Of a DNA stretch of 64,000 nt, positions 10,973-21,879 are shown piece by piece (within the stretch, counting starts at the first letter, position 1; each line of letters begins with the position of its first letter). The translations under genes and the position numbers were made by a program. The notes below the pieces were generated by a model. That model was not told the DNA's origin. It saw only the letters and a program-made list of their open reading frames with translations, and did not search any database. The stretch covers positions 868,001 through 932,000 of the forward strand of contig JAGFMI010000013.1 in NCBI GenBank assembly GCA_021030905.1, given 5' to 3'. The DNA comes from Pyrenula massariospora (Eukaryota; Ascomycota; Eurotiomycetes; Pyrenulales; Pyrenulaceae).

Positions 10973-12949
10973 ATGTCTTCCAAAACTTCGCATTCAAAGA
11001 TCAAAAAATCTCATGCGAGCACTTCGTCGATAAAAGACCCACGGTTCGCGAACTTCCAGACAGATCCTCGTTATAGACTCCCGAGCAAGCGCCGTACCCA
11101 TATCCAGGTCGACAAACGCTTCTCGCGCATGCTGCGCGACGATGACTTTGCCCAGACAGCAAAGGTTGACCGATATGGCAGACCCTTGTCCACTCAATCA
11201 GAGAAGAACAAGTTCAAGCGCATGTACCGTTTCGACGAAGATGACGAAGCAGATGACGATGACGAGGTACAAAGGGAGCTCAAGAGAGTGAAGAAGAATT
11301 ATGACCCCATCCGCGATGGAGGCTACAGTTCAAGTTCCGGCAGCTCAAGCGGAGAGGACGGTGAAATAGAAGAGAGGGAGGAGGAGGCACTTGAAGCTAT
11401 GCCGATGGCAGAAAAGGAGCAGGATGTACCCACAGGAGACATTTCATCCCGAATAGCAGTCGTCAACCTAGACTGGGACAATATAAAAGCCGTTGATCTT
11501 ATGGCGGTGTTCTCAAGCTTCCTCCCTAATAACGGCAGAATCTCAGATATATCGATCTACCCCAGTGAATTTGGCCGAGAAAGACTAGAGCGGGAAGAGC
11601 TCGAAGGCCCACCGAGAGAAATCTTTTCAGCGAAAGCGACCGATGCGCAATCCAATTCTTCCGATTCTGACGACGCAGAAGAGAATGACGAGGCAATCAA
11701 GCGATCAATCCTCAAGCCAGATTCTGGAGAAGACTTCGACTCCAGAAAGCTCCGCCAGTACCAGCTCGAAAGATTACGCTACTTCTACGCAGTCCTCACC
11801 TGCTCCTCCTCAACTGTCGCCAAGTCCCTCTACGACGCCGTCGACGGCACTGAATACCTCTCCTCTGCGAACTTCTTCGATCTCCGCTTCATCCCCGACT
11901 CCACAGACTTCTCATCTGATAAACCTAGGGACACCTGCCAGTCCATCCCTCCAGGCTATAAGCCAAACAACTTCGTCACCGAAGCCCTCCAACACAGCAA
12001 AGTAAAACTGACCTGGGATGCCGAAGACACCGCCCGCAAGGAAGCCCAAGCCCGCGTCTTCCGGGGCAGCCGCAAAGAGATCGACGAGAACGATCTGAAA
12101 GCGTATCTCGGCAGCGACAACTCCTCCTCTTCTGACCCTGACCAGGACGACCCCAAACCCTCCAAAAAACAAGAAGCCCGTGACCGCACCCGCGCCCTCC
12201 TCGGTCTGACCTCAGGCTCCACCACACACCCCTCCAAACCCAAACCCTCCGGCCCAGTCGGCGACATGCAGATAACCTTCACATCCGGCCTCTCCGCCAC
12301 CGAACCGCGAGACTCGGTCTTCGTCAACGACCCCGAAGAAACAACGCTGGACAAATACGTCCGGAAAGAGCGCGAGAGGAAGCAGCGGCGCAGGGACAAG
12401 CTTCGCCAGGCGGCCAAGACGGGTCCAGAACAGGAACAAGAACGAGAAAAAGAAAAAGAAGGGGAGCAAGATCTAGGCTTCGACGACCCCTTCTTCGCCT
12501 CCGCCGCTGGCGAACCAGCGCGCGACACCAAATCTGAGAACGCCCGCCGCAAGGAGGAAAAGCGGCGGAAACGGCTCGAGCGGGAGAGGGAGGAGGAAGT
12601 GTCCGCGGCGCAGCGGAGGGAGTTGGAACGGCTCATGCTCGAGGATGACGGGAAGGATGTGCGGCATTTTGATATGAAGGAGGTTGAGAAGGCGGAGAAG
12701 AGGAGGGGGAAGAAGGGGAAGGGGAAGAAGAGAGGGGAAAGGGAAGAGGAAGGGGATGATGGGTTTGAAATGGACGTTGCGGATCCGAGGTTTGAGAGGA
12801 TGTACACGGACCATGAGTTTGCGATCGATCCGACGAGTGCGAGGTTCCGGGGCACGGAGGGGATGCGGGCTGTGCTTGAGGAGGGGCGGCGGCGACGGGG
12901 GGGAGGGGATGTTGGGGAGAGGAAAGGGAAGGTTAAGGGGAGGAGGTAG
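10973..12949 (+). CDS. ESF1: Pre-rRNA-processing protein ESF1 (nucleolar)
   Basis: Single exon of 658 residues. Esf1 is a nucleolar 90S/SSU-processome factor needed for 18S rRNA maturation. The N-terminus has the family start DPRFANFQTDPRYR and VDKRFSRML, then acidic low-complexity runs. The middle has the conserved region SSRIAVVNLDWDNIKAVDL and ISIYPSEFGRERL, and the C-terminus the NUC153-type motif DPRFERMYTDHEFAIDP. Long Lys/Glu/Arg-rich stretches fit a nucleolar protein. The ATG at 10973 is followed directly by a Lys/Ser-rich start, as in homologs. The gene has a long open frame on its opposite strand (11956-13113), which is a base-composition shadow. Confidence 0.93.
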   Translation: MSSKTSHSKIKKSHASTSSIKDPRFANFQTDPRYRLPSKRRTHIQVDKRFSRMLRDDDFAQTAKVDRYGRPLSTQSEKNKFKRMYRFDEDDEADDDDEVQRELKRVKKNYDPIRDGGYSSSSGSSSGEDGEIEEREEEALEAMPMAEKEQDVPTGDISSRIAVVNLDWDNIKAVDLMAVFSSFLPNNGRISDISIYPSEFGRERLEREELEGPPREIFSAKATDAQSNSSDSDDAEENDEAIKRSILKPDSGEDFDSRKLRQYQLERLRYFYAVLTCSSSTVAKSLYDAVDGTEYLSSANFFDLRFIPDSTDFSSDKPRDTCQSIPPGYKPNNFVTEALQHSKVKLTWDAEDTARKEAQARVFRGSRKEIDENDLKAYLGSDNSSSSDPDQDDPKPSKKQEARDRTRALLGLTSGSTTHPSKPKPSGPVGDMQITFTSGLSATEPRDSVFVNDPEETTLDKYVRKERERKQRRRDKLRQAAKTGPEQEQEREKEKEGEQDLGFDDPFFASAAGEPARDTKSENARRKEEKRRKRLEREREEEVSAAQRRELERLMLEDDGKDVRHFDMKEVEKAEKRRGKKGKGKKRGEREEEGDDGFEMDVADPRFERMYTDHEFAIDPTSARFRGTEGMRAVLEEGRRRRGGGDVGERKGKVKGRR

Positions 12950-13544
12950 GTGTTTGGCTTAAATATGAAAACACTAGTCGTGCGTTTGCGGAGCTCGAGC
13001 AATGAATGCGAGTAACGAATGGGAGAAGCGTTTTGGATCCTGGGATGTGGAAAGGAAGCCGTGGAAAATGTCAAGCGGCGTGTATCTGCCTCGACAAAGT
13101 TATGTACATACATCTGACTAGTCGTCCCGAAAGAGTAATGGGATCAAGCGTGCCTCTCATTGTTCTACCTAAAGTATTGATTGCCCAGGCAAAGATACCG
13201 CCTACTTCAACGCTAGGCGCCTAGATGTAGTACCATCCCTCCCAATCAATAGAGCCGCGATCCCAAGTTTAGCACCGCGGGTCAAATCCATGCCGGCATC
13301 CACGCGCAATGTTACCTACACTAACACATCCCTTCTCGCCTATCTCTCTAGATAGAATACCAGGTACGTGAACCCTTCTATCCGCGGCTCTTCCGACCCA
13401 CAATCTCCGCCTACATCGGTTTCTCGACCACATCCCAGTCGATCCCCTCCGGTCCACCACCTTTCATCTTGTTCGCCCTAGGTTTGGTTCAGCTTCAGGA
13501 TCGACCCCCCACAACCACGCCTCGATTCTCATCATTTTCCAGTA
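12950..13544. other. Convergent intergenic region
   Basis: About 600 bp between two converging genes (ESF1 and the putative eIF4E-binding protein). It should hold both 3' ends. No gene, RNA or repeat is supported. Confidence 0.45.
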
Positions 13545-16076
13545 CTATCTGTAGAGCGACCTATTGTCGCCCCTCCCAGCACCGCCCGCCGCGGCCAGCA
13601 AGGCCATCAACTCACGCCCATCGCCTTGAGGTCTAGCCATGCCCGGCGGAAGTCCAGGAGGAGGTCCTCCACCTCCACCACCACCGCCACCGCCGCCCAT
13701 GGCATGGTTCATAAAGCCCGGCGGAGGAGGAGCCATCCCAGGTGGAAATTGAGGTGGACCGCCGCTGTTGCCGGTGTATTTTCTCTGAGTGTTGTAGGGG
13801 GGACCTTGTTGATGTTGCGGCGGCGGCTGAGGCGGACCTTGATTGTACATCATCGGCGGAAAGCCTGGTCCAGGGCCGGGTCCTTGGTTCATGCTGCGAG
13901 GTGGTGGGTTAGGGATACCCGGTGGGGCATTCATGGGAGGTATTCCTTGAGGTTGCTGTTGTTGAGGCACTTGGTGCTGGTGTTGAGTTGGCCAGCCAGG
14001 TGGCTGCATGGACGGATGGGCGAGACCGGGTGGGCGACCAATGCCGGTGGGTAATGGTGGACCTTGGCCTTGGGGAGGGCGAGGAGGCCCATTTCTGGTG
14101 GCTTGTGGAAGTTGGTTCATGAGAAAATTATTTATTAGACCTTCGTCGAATTGTTGAGCGCGTTGAGGTGGCATCTCTGATGATACACGTTGATCTTCAG
14201 TTTCTTGCCGATGAGGTTGCGCATTAGCAATGGCCGGATCGTTGAAAAAACTCGGTAGGCCTGGCATGTCCCTCTGAGCTGAAAGTTTATTGGTGTTTTT
14301 TAGCATCTGTCGTAGAGCCGGGTTGCTCGGAGCCCGGGTACGCTCGTCTTCGCGGCTCATTGGTTGTTCCTTGAGCTGGTCATCGTCGATGTTGTTTTGC
14401 TTCATTAGACGGAGAAGTATATCAGTATTCTGAGCCTGTGGTGTCTTGCGAGCCGTTTCTGGTATTCCCAATGGTGAACCTGGAGGGAGAAAGTTTTCAA
14501 GACCGCTAGAGTTCCGATTTCGAGAGTTAGGGACGTGAGAAGATGCAAAAGTGTCTTGAGATGGCGAGGCAAGACCGGCAGAGATTGGCCTCTGTTGGTT
14601 TCGGAGGCTAGGTTTCTCCCGCTCTTGCGGACCTGCTTGAGGAGTGGCATTCCGAGATCGCCCTCCTAGCATCTGAAGTATTCGTTGAAAGCCTTCTTGA
14701 TCGGCATTCTCAGAGTTTGGAGCGGGCGATTCCCCTTTCTGTGGCATGGGCGCAGAGGCAGGCGCTTTAGGAAGTTCTGGAGCTTCATAAGGAGGCTCTA
14801 ACTCATTCTGTCGTGTCTCGCCTGGAGGGCTGAATAGTGCTCGAAATCTAGTCTTTCCCAGCTTCTCTTTCTCTTTGCCTTCAGTTGTGGTTGCCGGCGG
14901 TTCTTTTGTCGCGAATTTTTCAGGGAACATCCCAAAGAAGCCATTCGTGGACTGATTAAGAGCTTCTGATGAGCCGAGATTTCCAAAGAACCCTCCATCT
15001 GCCGGGGCTTGGAGTTTGGGACGATCCGGTTTCTTTTCATGTTGCTCAGCCGGCGACTCTTTCTGTTCCTTCTGCTGAGTTTTAGTTTTCTCGTCTTTCA
15101 ACCACTGCTCAAAGTCCGCTTGAGTTCTTGCTTGTGAATTGTCGCCTGCTAGATCAGAGTCCATCCATTCAGGTTCTTCACCGCGAGTCGACTGTAACCA
15201 TTCAGGCTCGTGTGACCGATCTCCTCGATCCTTCCGCCATTCCTTTGGTCTTGTGTCCTTGAAATGGCTATCGGTGGGTGTGGATTGGGAGGTGTCACCT
15301 CTGATCCAGGGCTGTTGAAATCGGGCTCGTCCATGACCTTCACGACGGCCTGCGAATTTGGCATCTTCCTCTCGCTCCGGTTTGCTCTCACCATCTCCGT
15401 TTCCATTAGCTCTTAGTTCTCGTGTATTCCAGCGATCTCCGCCATTTCTTCGCGGACGCCGGTCGTTATCATCATTATCAGGTCTCCGGCGAGGTCTCTC
15501 ATGCCAATCGTCATTATCATCAAAGCCACCCCGGCGCCGGTTTCCAAAGCGATGGTCCTGCCTGTCGCCTTCCCTCTCTTCAAGTCCACCAAACTTCCGA
15601 GGGCGATCTGCAAGTACACCACTATTCTCGTCGCTGGGAGTTGTTTCTGTTCTATCTTTGGACTGCGTTCCTCTTCCTACATTCCGTACGTTGGAGCTTG
15701 AGGAAAAAGCGACTTTAGGCGGGCCAAGTACTATATCTTCTCGAGCTTGACAATTTGTTAGTGTGAACCAAGGTGCAATTCAGGCGACTTTTACCAGTTG
15801 TAGACTTGCGTGCTCCCTGATGGGTTTCAAAGAGGTTTGGACGTTTGGTGAAAGAATCAAGCTGAGAGTGTTCATCAACTCTAGAGCGAGTTGGTACTGT
15901 TTTTCGTTGATTCGGATCTTGGGGTGGGCTGTAAAAGAATGAGCTTTAGATTTACAAGAGCCAGAGCTAGTTTTGTACCCCATCCATTCTATTGCTGGAG
16001 GTAAAGTATCAGGCTTAGATACTAGAGGAGAGTTGCGCAGATGTAATAACTGATCGACGGTGTATCGAATAGACAT
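13545..16076 (-). CDS. Putative eIF4E-binding, Pro/Gln-rich protein (4E-T/Eap1-like)
   Basis: Exons 16076-15979, 15928-15795 and 15745-13545 (introns of 50 and 49 bp) give 810 residues. The start MSIRYTVDQLL contains YTVDQLL (residues 5-11), a match to the eIF4E-binding consensus YxxxxL-phi, followed by PPAIEWMGP as in fungal homologs I recall. The rest is mostly disordered: an Arg/Asp/Asn-rich region (RRRGGFDDNDDW, RPRRNGGDRW), a second half with many short conserved patches, and a Pro/Gln/Gly-rich end with a run of Gly residues (coded near 13678-13708). This layout suits an mRNA-binding translational regulator that docks on eIF4E, like metazoan 4E-T or yeast Eap1. The binding role is inferred from the motif and its N-terminal position. 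No enzymatic domain is seen. Confidence 0.75.
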
Positions 16077-16769
16077 TTTGAAGAGCCCTTGTCCTGGAGT
16101 CGAGAAAAGCGTTGTAAGGGTTCTGAGGAATAGCTTGAAGAAGCGGGCATGTGGGTGTAGTTGAGCAAGGCACCAGAGGTGGAAGGGCTGGTCCGTAGGG
16201 TAGTCACTTGACAGCGCTAGAGTTGACAACGAGGGAACGAATATCTGATGGTACAAGATCGTCAAGTCGCTGATATAGCAAGGCTACCATGGCCACCAGA
16301 ATTTCCAAGGAGGAGTAGAATGGCCACTGCTGTTCCGCTAGCCCAGCTGCAGCGCGATGGACAAGGGCGAAACCGTTCGGTTCTAGATATGAAGAAGATG
16401 GTGGTTCGTGGTAGATGAGTTTGTGTTGGTTTGAAAATGGGAGAAATTTGTGATATATCGAGAAGCGCAGAGAGCGTGCGAAAGCGGTGGTGATTTCTAG
16501 ACGTTCCAAAGCTCGGCGCATCCCGACTCAATGCCTGACGTCGGCCGCTAACTTACCTATACTCAACTAAGTTAGGCTTAACTCCATCGTCTCGTCATTT
16601 CCGTCATTTTGCCCTTCGCTGAGAGGCACATCACAGCCTGTAGTATTTGCATATTCTCTTCTCAAATCTCCTATACATCACGGCAAAGCCCAGCTCATTT
16701 CTAGACTTTACGGGTACGGCTCACTGTTTCTTACACGGCCGCTTGAGTGTCTTTCACAAGATCGCGTGC
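16077..16769. other. Intergenic region
   Basis: Upstream region of the putative eIF4E-binding gene and downstream end of URB1. Minus-strand open frames at 16204-16531 look like 5'-leader shadows. Nothing else is supported. Confidence 0.45.
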
Positions 16770-19700
16770 CTAGACCGCCAGCTTGCCCCCAACCGTCCAT
16801 TGTTCCATCTTACTACCTCCACAACGGTTATTGACAACACCCATGAGCCTTTCGATAAGTGTAGCATCTGAGCCTTCATTCGTTTTCTGACATTGCAGCC
16901 AGCTTCCAACGCCAGTCCGAAGAGTCGTAGACAGATCGTTGTCTAAATCCACCATGCGAAAAAGGAGTTCCAGGACCCGCTGTCTCATGGCTTGGGTCAA
17001 CGTCGGCATGCTCGAGAGACTCATGATTCGCTCAAAAACGTGGGTACGATGATATAGCTCGACATCCTAGTATATCATTAGCCTTAGTCTTCGTCTTAAC
17101 ACTAGTACACCCACCTCTACCGAGCACAATCCTCTGATTAAAACGTCCATAAGCCAGCTGATTTCGTTCAAGCTTGAGTCGATTTTATCTGAGTCCTGTA
17201 GGATGACGACATCCATCCAGTAGTGCAGCGCCTTTTGAACTTGCCATGACGGACCTTTGTTCAGAAACTTGTTGACTTTACCGTAGAGGAAGTGAAGAGG
17301 GTTCTTCAAGACTTCTAGAGAATTGACCGCTAGCTCTCCTAAGACAGCCGGCAGTGGCTGATCTAGACCAATGGTCTTTGCAGTCTCGAGAATTTCTCCC
17401 GTGAGGACATAAATCGGACGCCATTCGTCTCTCTTAGACATCTATTAATAATCAGATGCAGGCTTTTCAATCAATACGTCCAACTTACAAGCATCTTGTA
17501 AATCAATATCGACGCATCATTCACCGCCCGTAGCCGGGTTTCCTCCTGTGGGGAACAAAGACAAAGCACCATGTCACTCAAATGACCTTCACTGATTGCA
17601 ACTTCAATGTCGTCTAACTCCCAACGCTTGCGCGGCTGTCTAGACTGTTGTGACTCCAGCTTCATCTTCCAAATCTGATCGGTGGACGGCCGGAACGTTC
17701 TCACTCCACCAGCAGTGTTTGATGACGGCTCTTTATCAGGATGCTGGTCATAAAGGCTGAGTACTTCAGCGGTCAGAACGCCCGTATGATGCTTGAATGC
17801 TTTCTGGAGAACGGAGCGGCTCTTGTCTGTTCCATGTTTTGCGTAGATTGCTTGCCGAAAGCTGTCCAAAGAGACGCTCAGGATGCCACTCATGATCAGG
17901 CAAGAAAAAAAGCGAACCAGCCAGTTTGCAATATTTTTCTGAGGCTTCTGATCCTCCTTGGAAGAAGCATAGGACCACTGCTCGATGACAGCGGCAGCAA
18001 GTAGGGCTGACTGTTGATGCATTGTGCGATCCCCGAACATCGAGTAAACTTGATCCTGATACTGCACAGGCGACTTAGCTAAACGGCTGAAACAGTTATC
18101 CAAGAAAACAAATGTGTCACTATTAAGACCCCAGCCTTCGGCAGTTCTTAGACTAGCTAGCAGTATCTTTGTCTCCAAGGGATTCGCTCCGAGAATACCC
18201 TGATCATGAGCAACGGTCTCAACTACCTTCCTTAATTGATCTGATGCGTCAGTGTTCATTGGCGTAGTATTGGAGGCTAGCTTCAACACAGAGGTGAACG
18301 TTGAGAGCTCTAGATTCTCTAAGAACAATTAGCGATACAAGATGATTGTCCCGGTCTACTTACCTGGTTTTTTCCACCACTTCATACTCGGAGAACGTAG
18401 CGCAATCTGCAACAAAGACCCTAACTCTTCGAAAACCGATTCCCCGTTTTCTAGCACTTCTAAGGGTAATTTCGAGAGCACATCTGTCAACGGGGCGGAC
18501 ACGTCGAATTTCTCACTCATGGCAATTTCTGGAAGAAGCTCATAGTAACATGCGAGAAGCGTAAAGGTAGACTCACGAATATTCTGTTCACTTTTCGCGC
18601 TTCGTCGGAACAGGGCAATGACATTCTTCATAAGAGGTATACGTTGACTGAAAATAGTCTTGAGTCTTGAAGCTGCATGTTGCCACGATGCTTTTCTCTG
18701 ATCGGTGTAGGTTGTTAATATTTCCCGAAGTTTTCGAAAAGCCAAGGTCAAAGCCTTGACGGCAAAGAGTGTAACGACATCCTGATTCATGTTCATGCAT
18801 CTCGTCAAAGTTTCACGATTCAATGGACGAGGTAGAATGTTTTCAAGGACGATGAGCTCAGCAGGCGGTGTATTTGAGAATGTCTGACTCCAGCCAAAGA
18901 GCTTGGGAACCTGCAGTTCTATGCACTTATACAGAAAGGCAGACTGTGTCAACCATACCGGATCGGCCTTTGGTTCTGATTTGAATTTTGGATTTCGAAT
19001 AAAGTAATCGGCCACCGCTTCAGGAGCGGCCTTGAAGATGGCGAGAACCAGTTCGCCTTGCAGCATGTCTGATTCAGGACGTAACACCTGCAGGAGCTTT
19101 GAAAGTAATGTGTTCTTGACAGGAACTCTTTGAGTATACTTGTCGTCCAAGCTTGAGACGTCAAGCCCCATATCGATTGCCCCTTCCCAGTCCTCTACAA
19201 AGCTTGTGGTATCTGCAGCGGTTGGATACCAACCCATTTGTGGCTGGAGTAAACCTTTGTCTTGATTTGTGCAGACTGTTCGGAGGATTGTGTGCACACG
19301 CTGGGGAATTAGTACTGCACGTGTATCCAGGTCCGAAGCAGGCTTGAAGCCGTATAATGTTGCTAATGATGCAAGGGTTTGATCGGTGAAGAATCGCCAT
19401 TTCACTGACCGAGGTAGATTGGTATCTCCAACGATATGCTTTTCAACGGCTTGAAGAATGTCCGCAGCTATATTTGAGTCATCATGTTTAAGGCCGTTTA
19501 TCAGAGCCCGCACGGTTTTCGGTTGCGAGATCAAGGTTGCCTTTGCCGCAGAGTCCTGGAACGTGAGGTTGGCGATAACGTATCGTTGGGCAAAGGTTCT
19601 CAGAGACGGCGGTGCCGTCTCTCCATCATCCGTGGAAACGGTTTTTCCACGTTGGTCCAAGAAGACGTCCAGTCGCGCAAAGGTAATGTCTTTGCGAGAA

Positions 19701-20319
19701 TAGAGCCGACCAGCAACAGATCCGCCATCGAAGCCGACAACCTCCGTGAGGAGACGTAGACAAGGCGAGATGAGGTGGTCTTTGAGCTTGTTGGCCGTCA
19801 ATCCACGCTGCAAAAGGTTGAGCCTGTCCCTTTCAAGTAGTGAATTGCAAAGACCGATGCCGTGCTCCCGAAAATCTAGCTGGCCAGAGATAGTCTTGAG
19901 GAAGAGTGCGAGAATGGCGGGGATAGACGACAGTAACGTCTCGTTTCCGATCTCGATGGCAAGGCTCCAGGTCAAAAGGACGTCTTCGAGACAAGACGGT
20001 TTATCGGATTGTTGTCTGCTTGGTTGCGCACAATAGGACTTCAGAATGCTCAAGTTCTTCGCCCCTTTCGGCGAATCTTTGGCTCTTAGCGTTGCATTCA
20101 GAAATTCCTTGAATCTTCGAATGCCTGAATCTGCTTAGCCGAAAATATGAGGCAGGTGCATAGCATGAGGCTCTTACCAATCCTTGCTGCAGATAATTCT
20201 TGCTGGCGGAATTGTAATGCTGAGCGCAAGTCTTCCACGGATCTAATTTCCTCGGAGTTAGTCGTATTGCTATCATTCCCATCCAATTTTCGTCGTTTCG
20301 GGTTTCTTTGAGCATCCAT
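16770..20319 (-). CDS. URB1: Nucleolar pre-ribosomal-associated protein URB1/NPA1
   Basis: Five exons: 20319-20178, 20124-18364, 18318-17489, 17441-17115 and 17066-16770, total 1,118 residues; all phases agree. Urb1/Npa1 is an early pre-60S assembly factor in the nucleolus that works with Dbp6 and Rsa3. The N-terminus MDAQRNPKRRKLDG holds a basic nuclear signal. The region around CLRLLTEVVGFDGGSVAG and RKDITFARLDVFL matches the Urb1 N-terminal domain, followed by long alpha-helical repeat sequence. At the first junction the acceptor just before GCATTCGAAG was chosen because it gives the family-like GIRRFKEFLN. The protein is shorter than yeast Urb1 (about 1,760 residues) but similar to many filamentous-fungal models as I recall them. 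No break is seen. Confidence 0.88.
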
Positions 20320-20808
20320 CTACGATTCGAGAGCACATGAATGGGCCTAGTAAAATCTCGATCGTCTTCGAACCTCAGGAAGGGCAATATTTTGATCGAG
20401 TGCGTAGCGTAACTATTGTCGGCAAGCTCGGTGGGTGGCAGAGGCGCCAAGACTGTTTTTCTGCACCAAACTTTGGGCCGTCCAATTTAACAGGAACAAC
20501 TTTTTTAGACTGCTGATGCTGCTATGATTTTCATTTGTCTACTTGCCGCAGATATCTCACTTATGCATTTTGTCGGTTGGCGTTATAACACCTTCTCATG
20601 GGATTTATTGTCTAGAGTCATCTACCCGTCTATATATTTTGCAAAAGCACCCAAAAGGGCCACACCCGAAATCCATTGTGATCATTGAGCTTGATTTTGC
20701 TCCTTTCCAGAGTCTTCTATCCGAACTGATCTTATGGGCCGTTGCCTCATCATAAATGAATCAGATCAAGCTCGACTCGAAATTAGAACTCATATGCTGG
20801 GTCTAGAT
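20320..20808. other. Intergenic region
   Basis: About 490 bp: the 5' region of URB1 and the 3' flank of the dehydrogenase gene. No supported gene, RNA or repeat. Confidence 0.45.
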
Positions 20809-21879
20809 CTAGTACCCTCTCCCCCTCTTGACAAGGTTTACTAAATCTTCCCCTTCTCGTTTCTTCAAATTCACACTCAATATATCCATGACGTGGCTCA
20901 TATAATCTGCATTGACGCCGCTGATGTGCGGCGAAATAGTAAGGTTCTTCGTTTCCCACAAGGGACTCTCACTTGGCAGTGGCTCTGGGTCCATCACGTC
21001 GATCGCCGCAGCTTTGATGATACCGCTCTCTAAAGCATCAATGAGATCTTGCTGAACAACCACGTTTCCTCTTGCCACGTTTGAAAGAAAGGGTCCAGAC
21101 TTGCTGTTCTTGCCGAGTACTTCGAACTCCTCCTTACCCAAGAGGTGTCTTGTGTGGTCGCTAAGTGGAACCGAGATAAGAAGAACGTCGATTTTCTGAG
21201 ACAGAAAATGATGTAAAGAGGCTTTGTCGGTCCCGGAGTACCACTCGCTGGGCAGTGTTCCTTCGACGTCTCCAGTGCCTGGGATCGTGTAGGTTGCCAA
21301 TCGGCGTGATTCGGGTGTGGTCTTTGGTGAGGCAGTGTAGGCGATCACGTCCATTCCCAGTGCCCTCGCCAGTCTTGCTGATTGACGACCTATACCACCA
21401 TAGCCTAGAACACCGAGCCGCTGCCCATTGAAGGTTCTTCGAGAGAAAAACGACATGACATCACCCCATTGTTTCTTGCTTTGATAATTGTACAGTTCAG
21501 CCATTCGTAGCGAATGAGCAAGAAGGGTACCAATAAACCACTCCGAAATGGAGGGACCATGAACACCGGTGGATGTTGTAACTGGAATTTTCGAATTGGC
21601 GAGAATGGGATGAGAAAGCTTGTCATCGATTCCCGCGCTGATAAAATGGATTAGCTCCATGAAGGGACATGCTGCGTCGGTAGAGGGGAGAGAGTTGAAG
21701 GTTACGAGTATGTTGACGTCGGTATATATTGAGTCTTCTGGCTGCGGGCCTGCAAGTGGTACCTCCTTGTACGATACATGCAAATTTGGATGTGATTCCT
21801 TGAAGTTCGAAATGATGGGCGCAGAGGCAGCTTCCGGGATGGGAAGAACCAGCAGCAGGCTTTTTGGGGAATTGGCCAT
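20809..21879 (-). CDS. D-isomer-specific 2-hydroxyacid dehydrogenase, NAD(P)-binding
   Basis: Single exon of 356 residues from ATG 21879 (MANSPKS). An upstream GTG at 21939 is in frame but not a normal eukaryotic start. The fold is that of the 2-hydroxyacid dehydrogenases, which reduce 2-keto acids such as glyoxylate or hydroxypyruvate with NAD(P)H. The Rossmann motif GYGGIG is at 159-164. The catalytic set is complete: Arg270 (NVARGN), Glu299 (DPEPLP) and His318 (ISPHISG). No N-terminal targeting sequence is apparent, so it is probably cytosolic. The exact substrate cannot be told from sequence. Confidence 0.88.
   Translation of the reverse strand: MANSPKSLLLVLPIPEAASAPIISNFKESHPNLHVSYKEVPLAGPQPEDSIYTDVNILVTFNSLPSTDAACPFMELIHFISAGIDDKLSHPILANSKIPVTTSTGVHGPSISEWFIGTLLAHSLRMAELYNYQSKKQWGDVMSFFSRRTFNGQRLGVLGYGGIGRQSARLARALGMDVIAYTASPKTTPESRRLATYTIPGTGDVEGTLPSEWYSGTDKASLHHFLSQKIDVLLISVPLSDHTRHLLGKEEFEVLGKNSKSGPFLSNVARGNVVVQQDLIDALESGIIKAAAIDVMDPEPLPSESPLWETKNLTISPHISGVNADYMSHVMDILSVNLKKREGEDLVNLVKRGRGY

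Noticed and set aside
11956-13113. 385-codon open frame on the strand opposite ESF1
   Set aside because: It mirrors the Glu/Lys- and Ser-rich composition of ESF1 and has no domain; ESF1 itself is clearly the gene.
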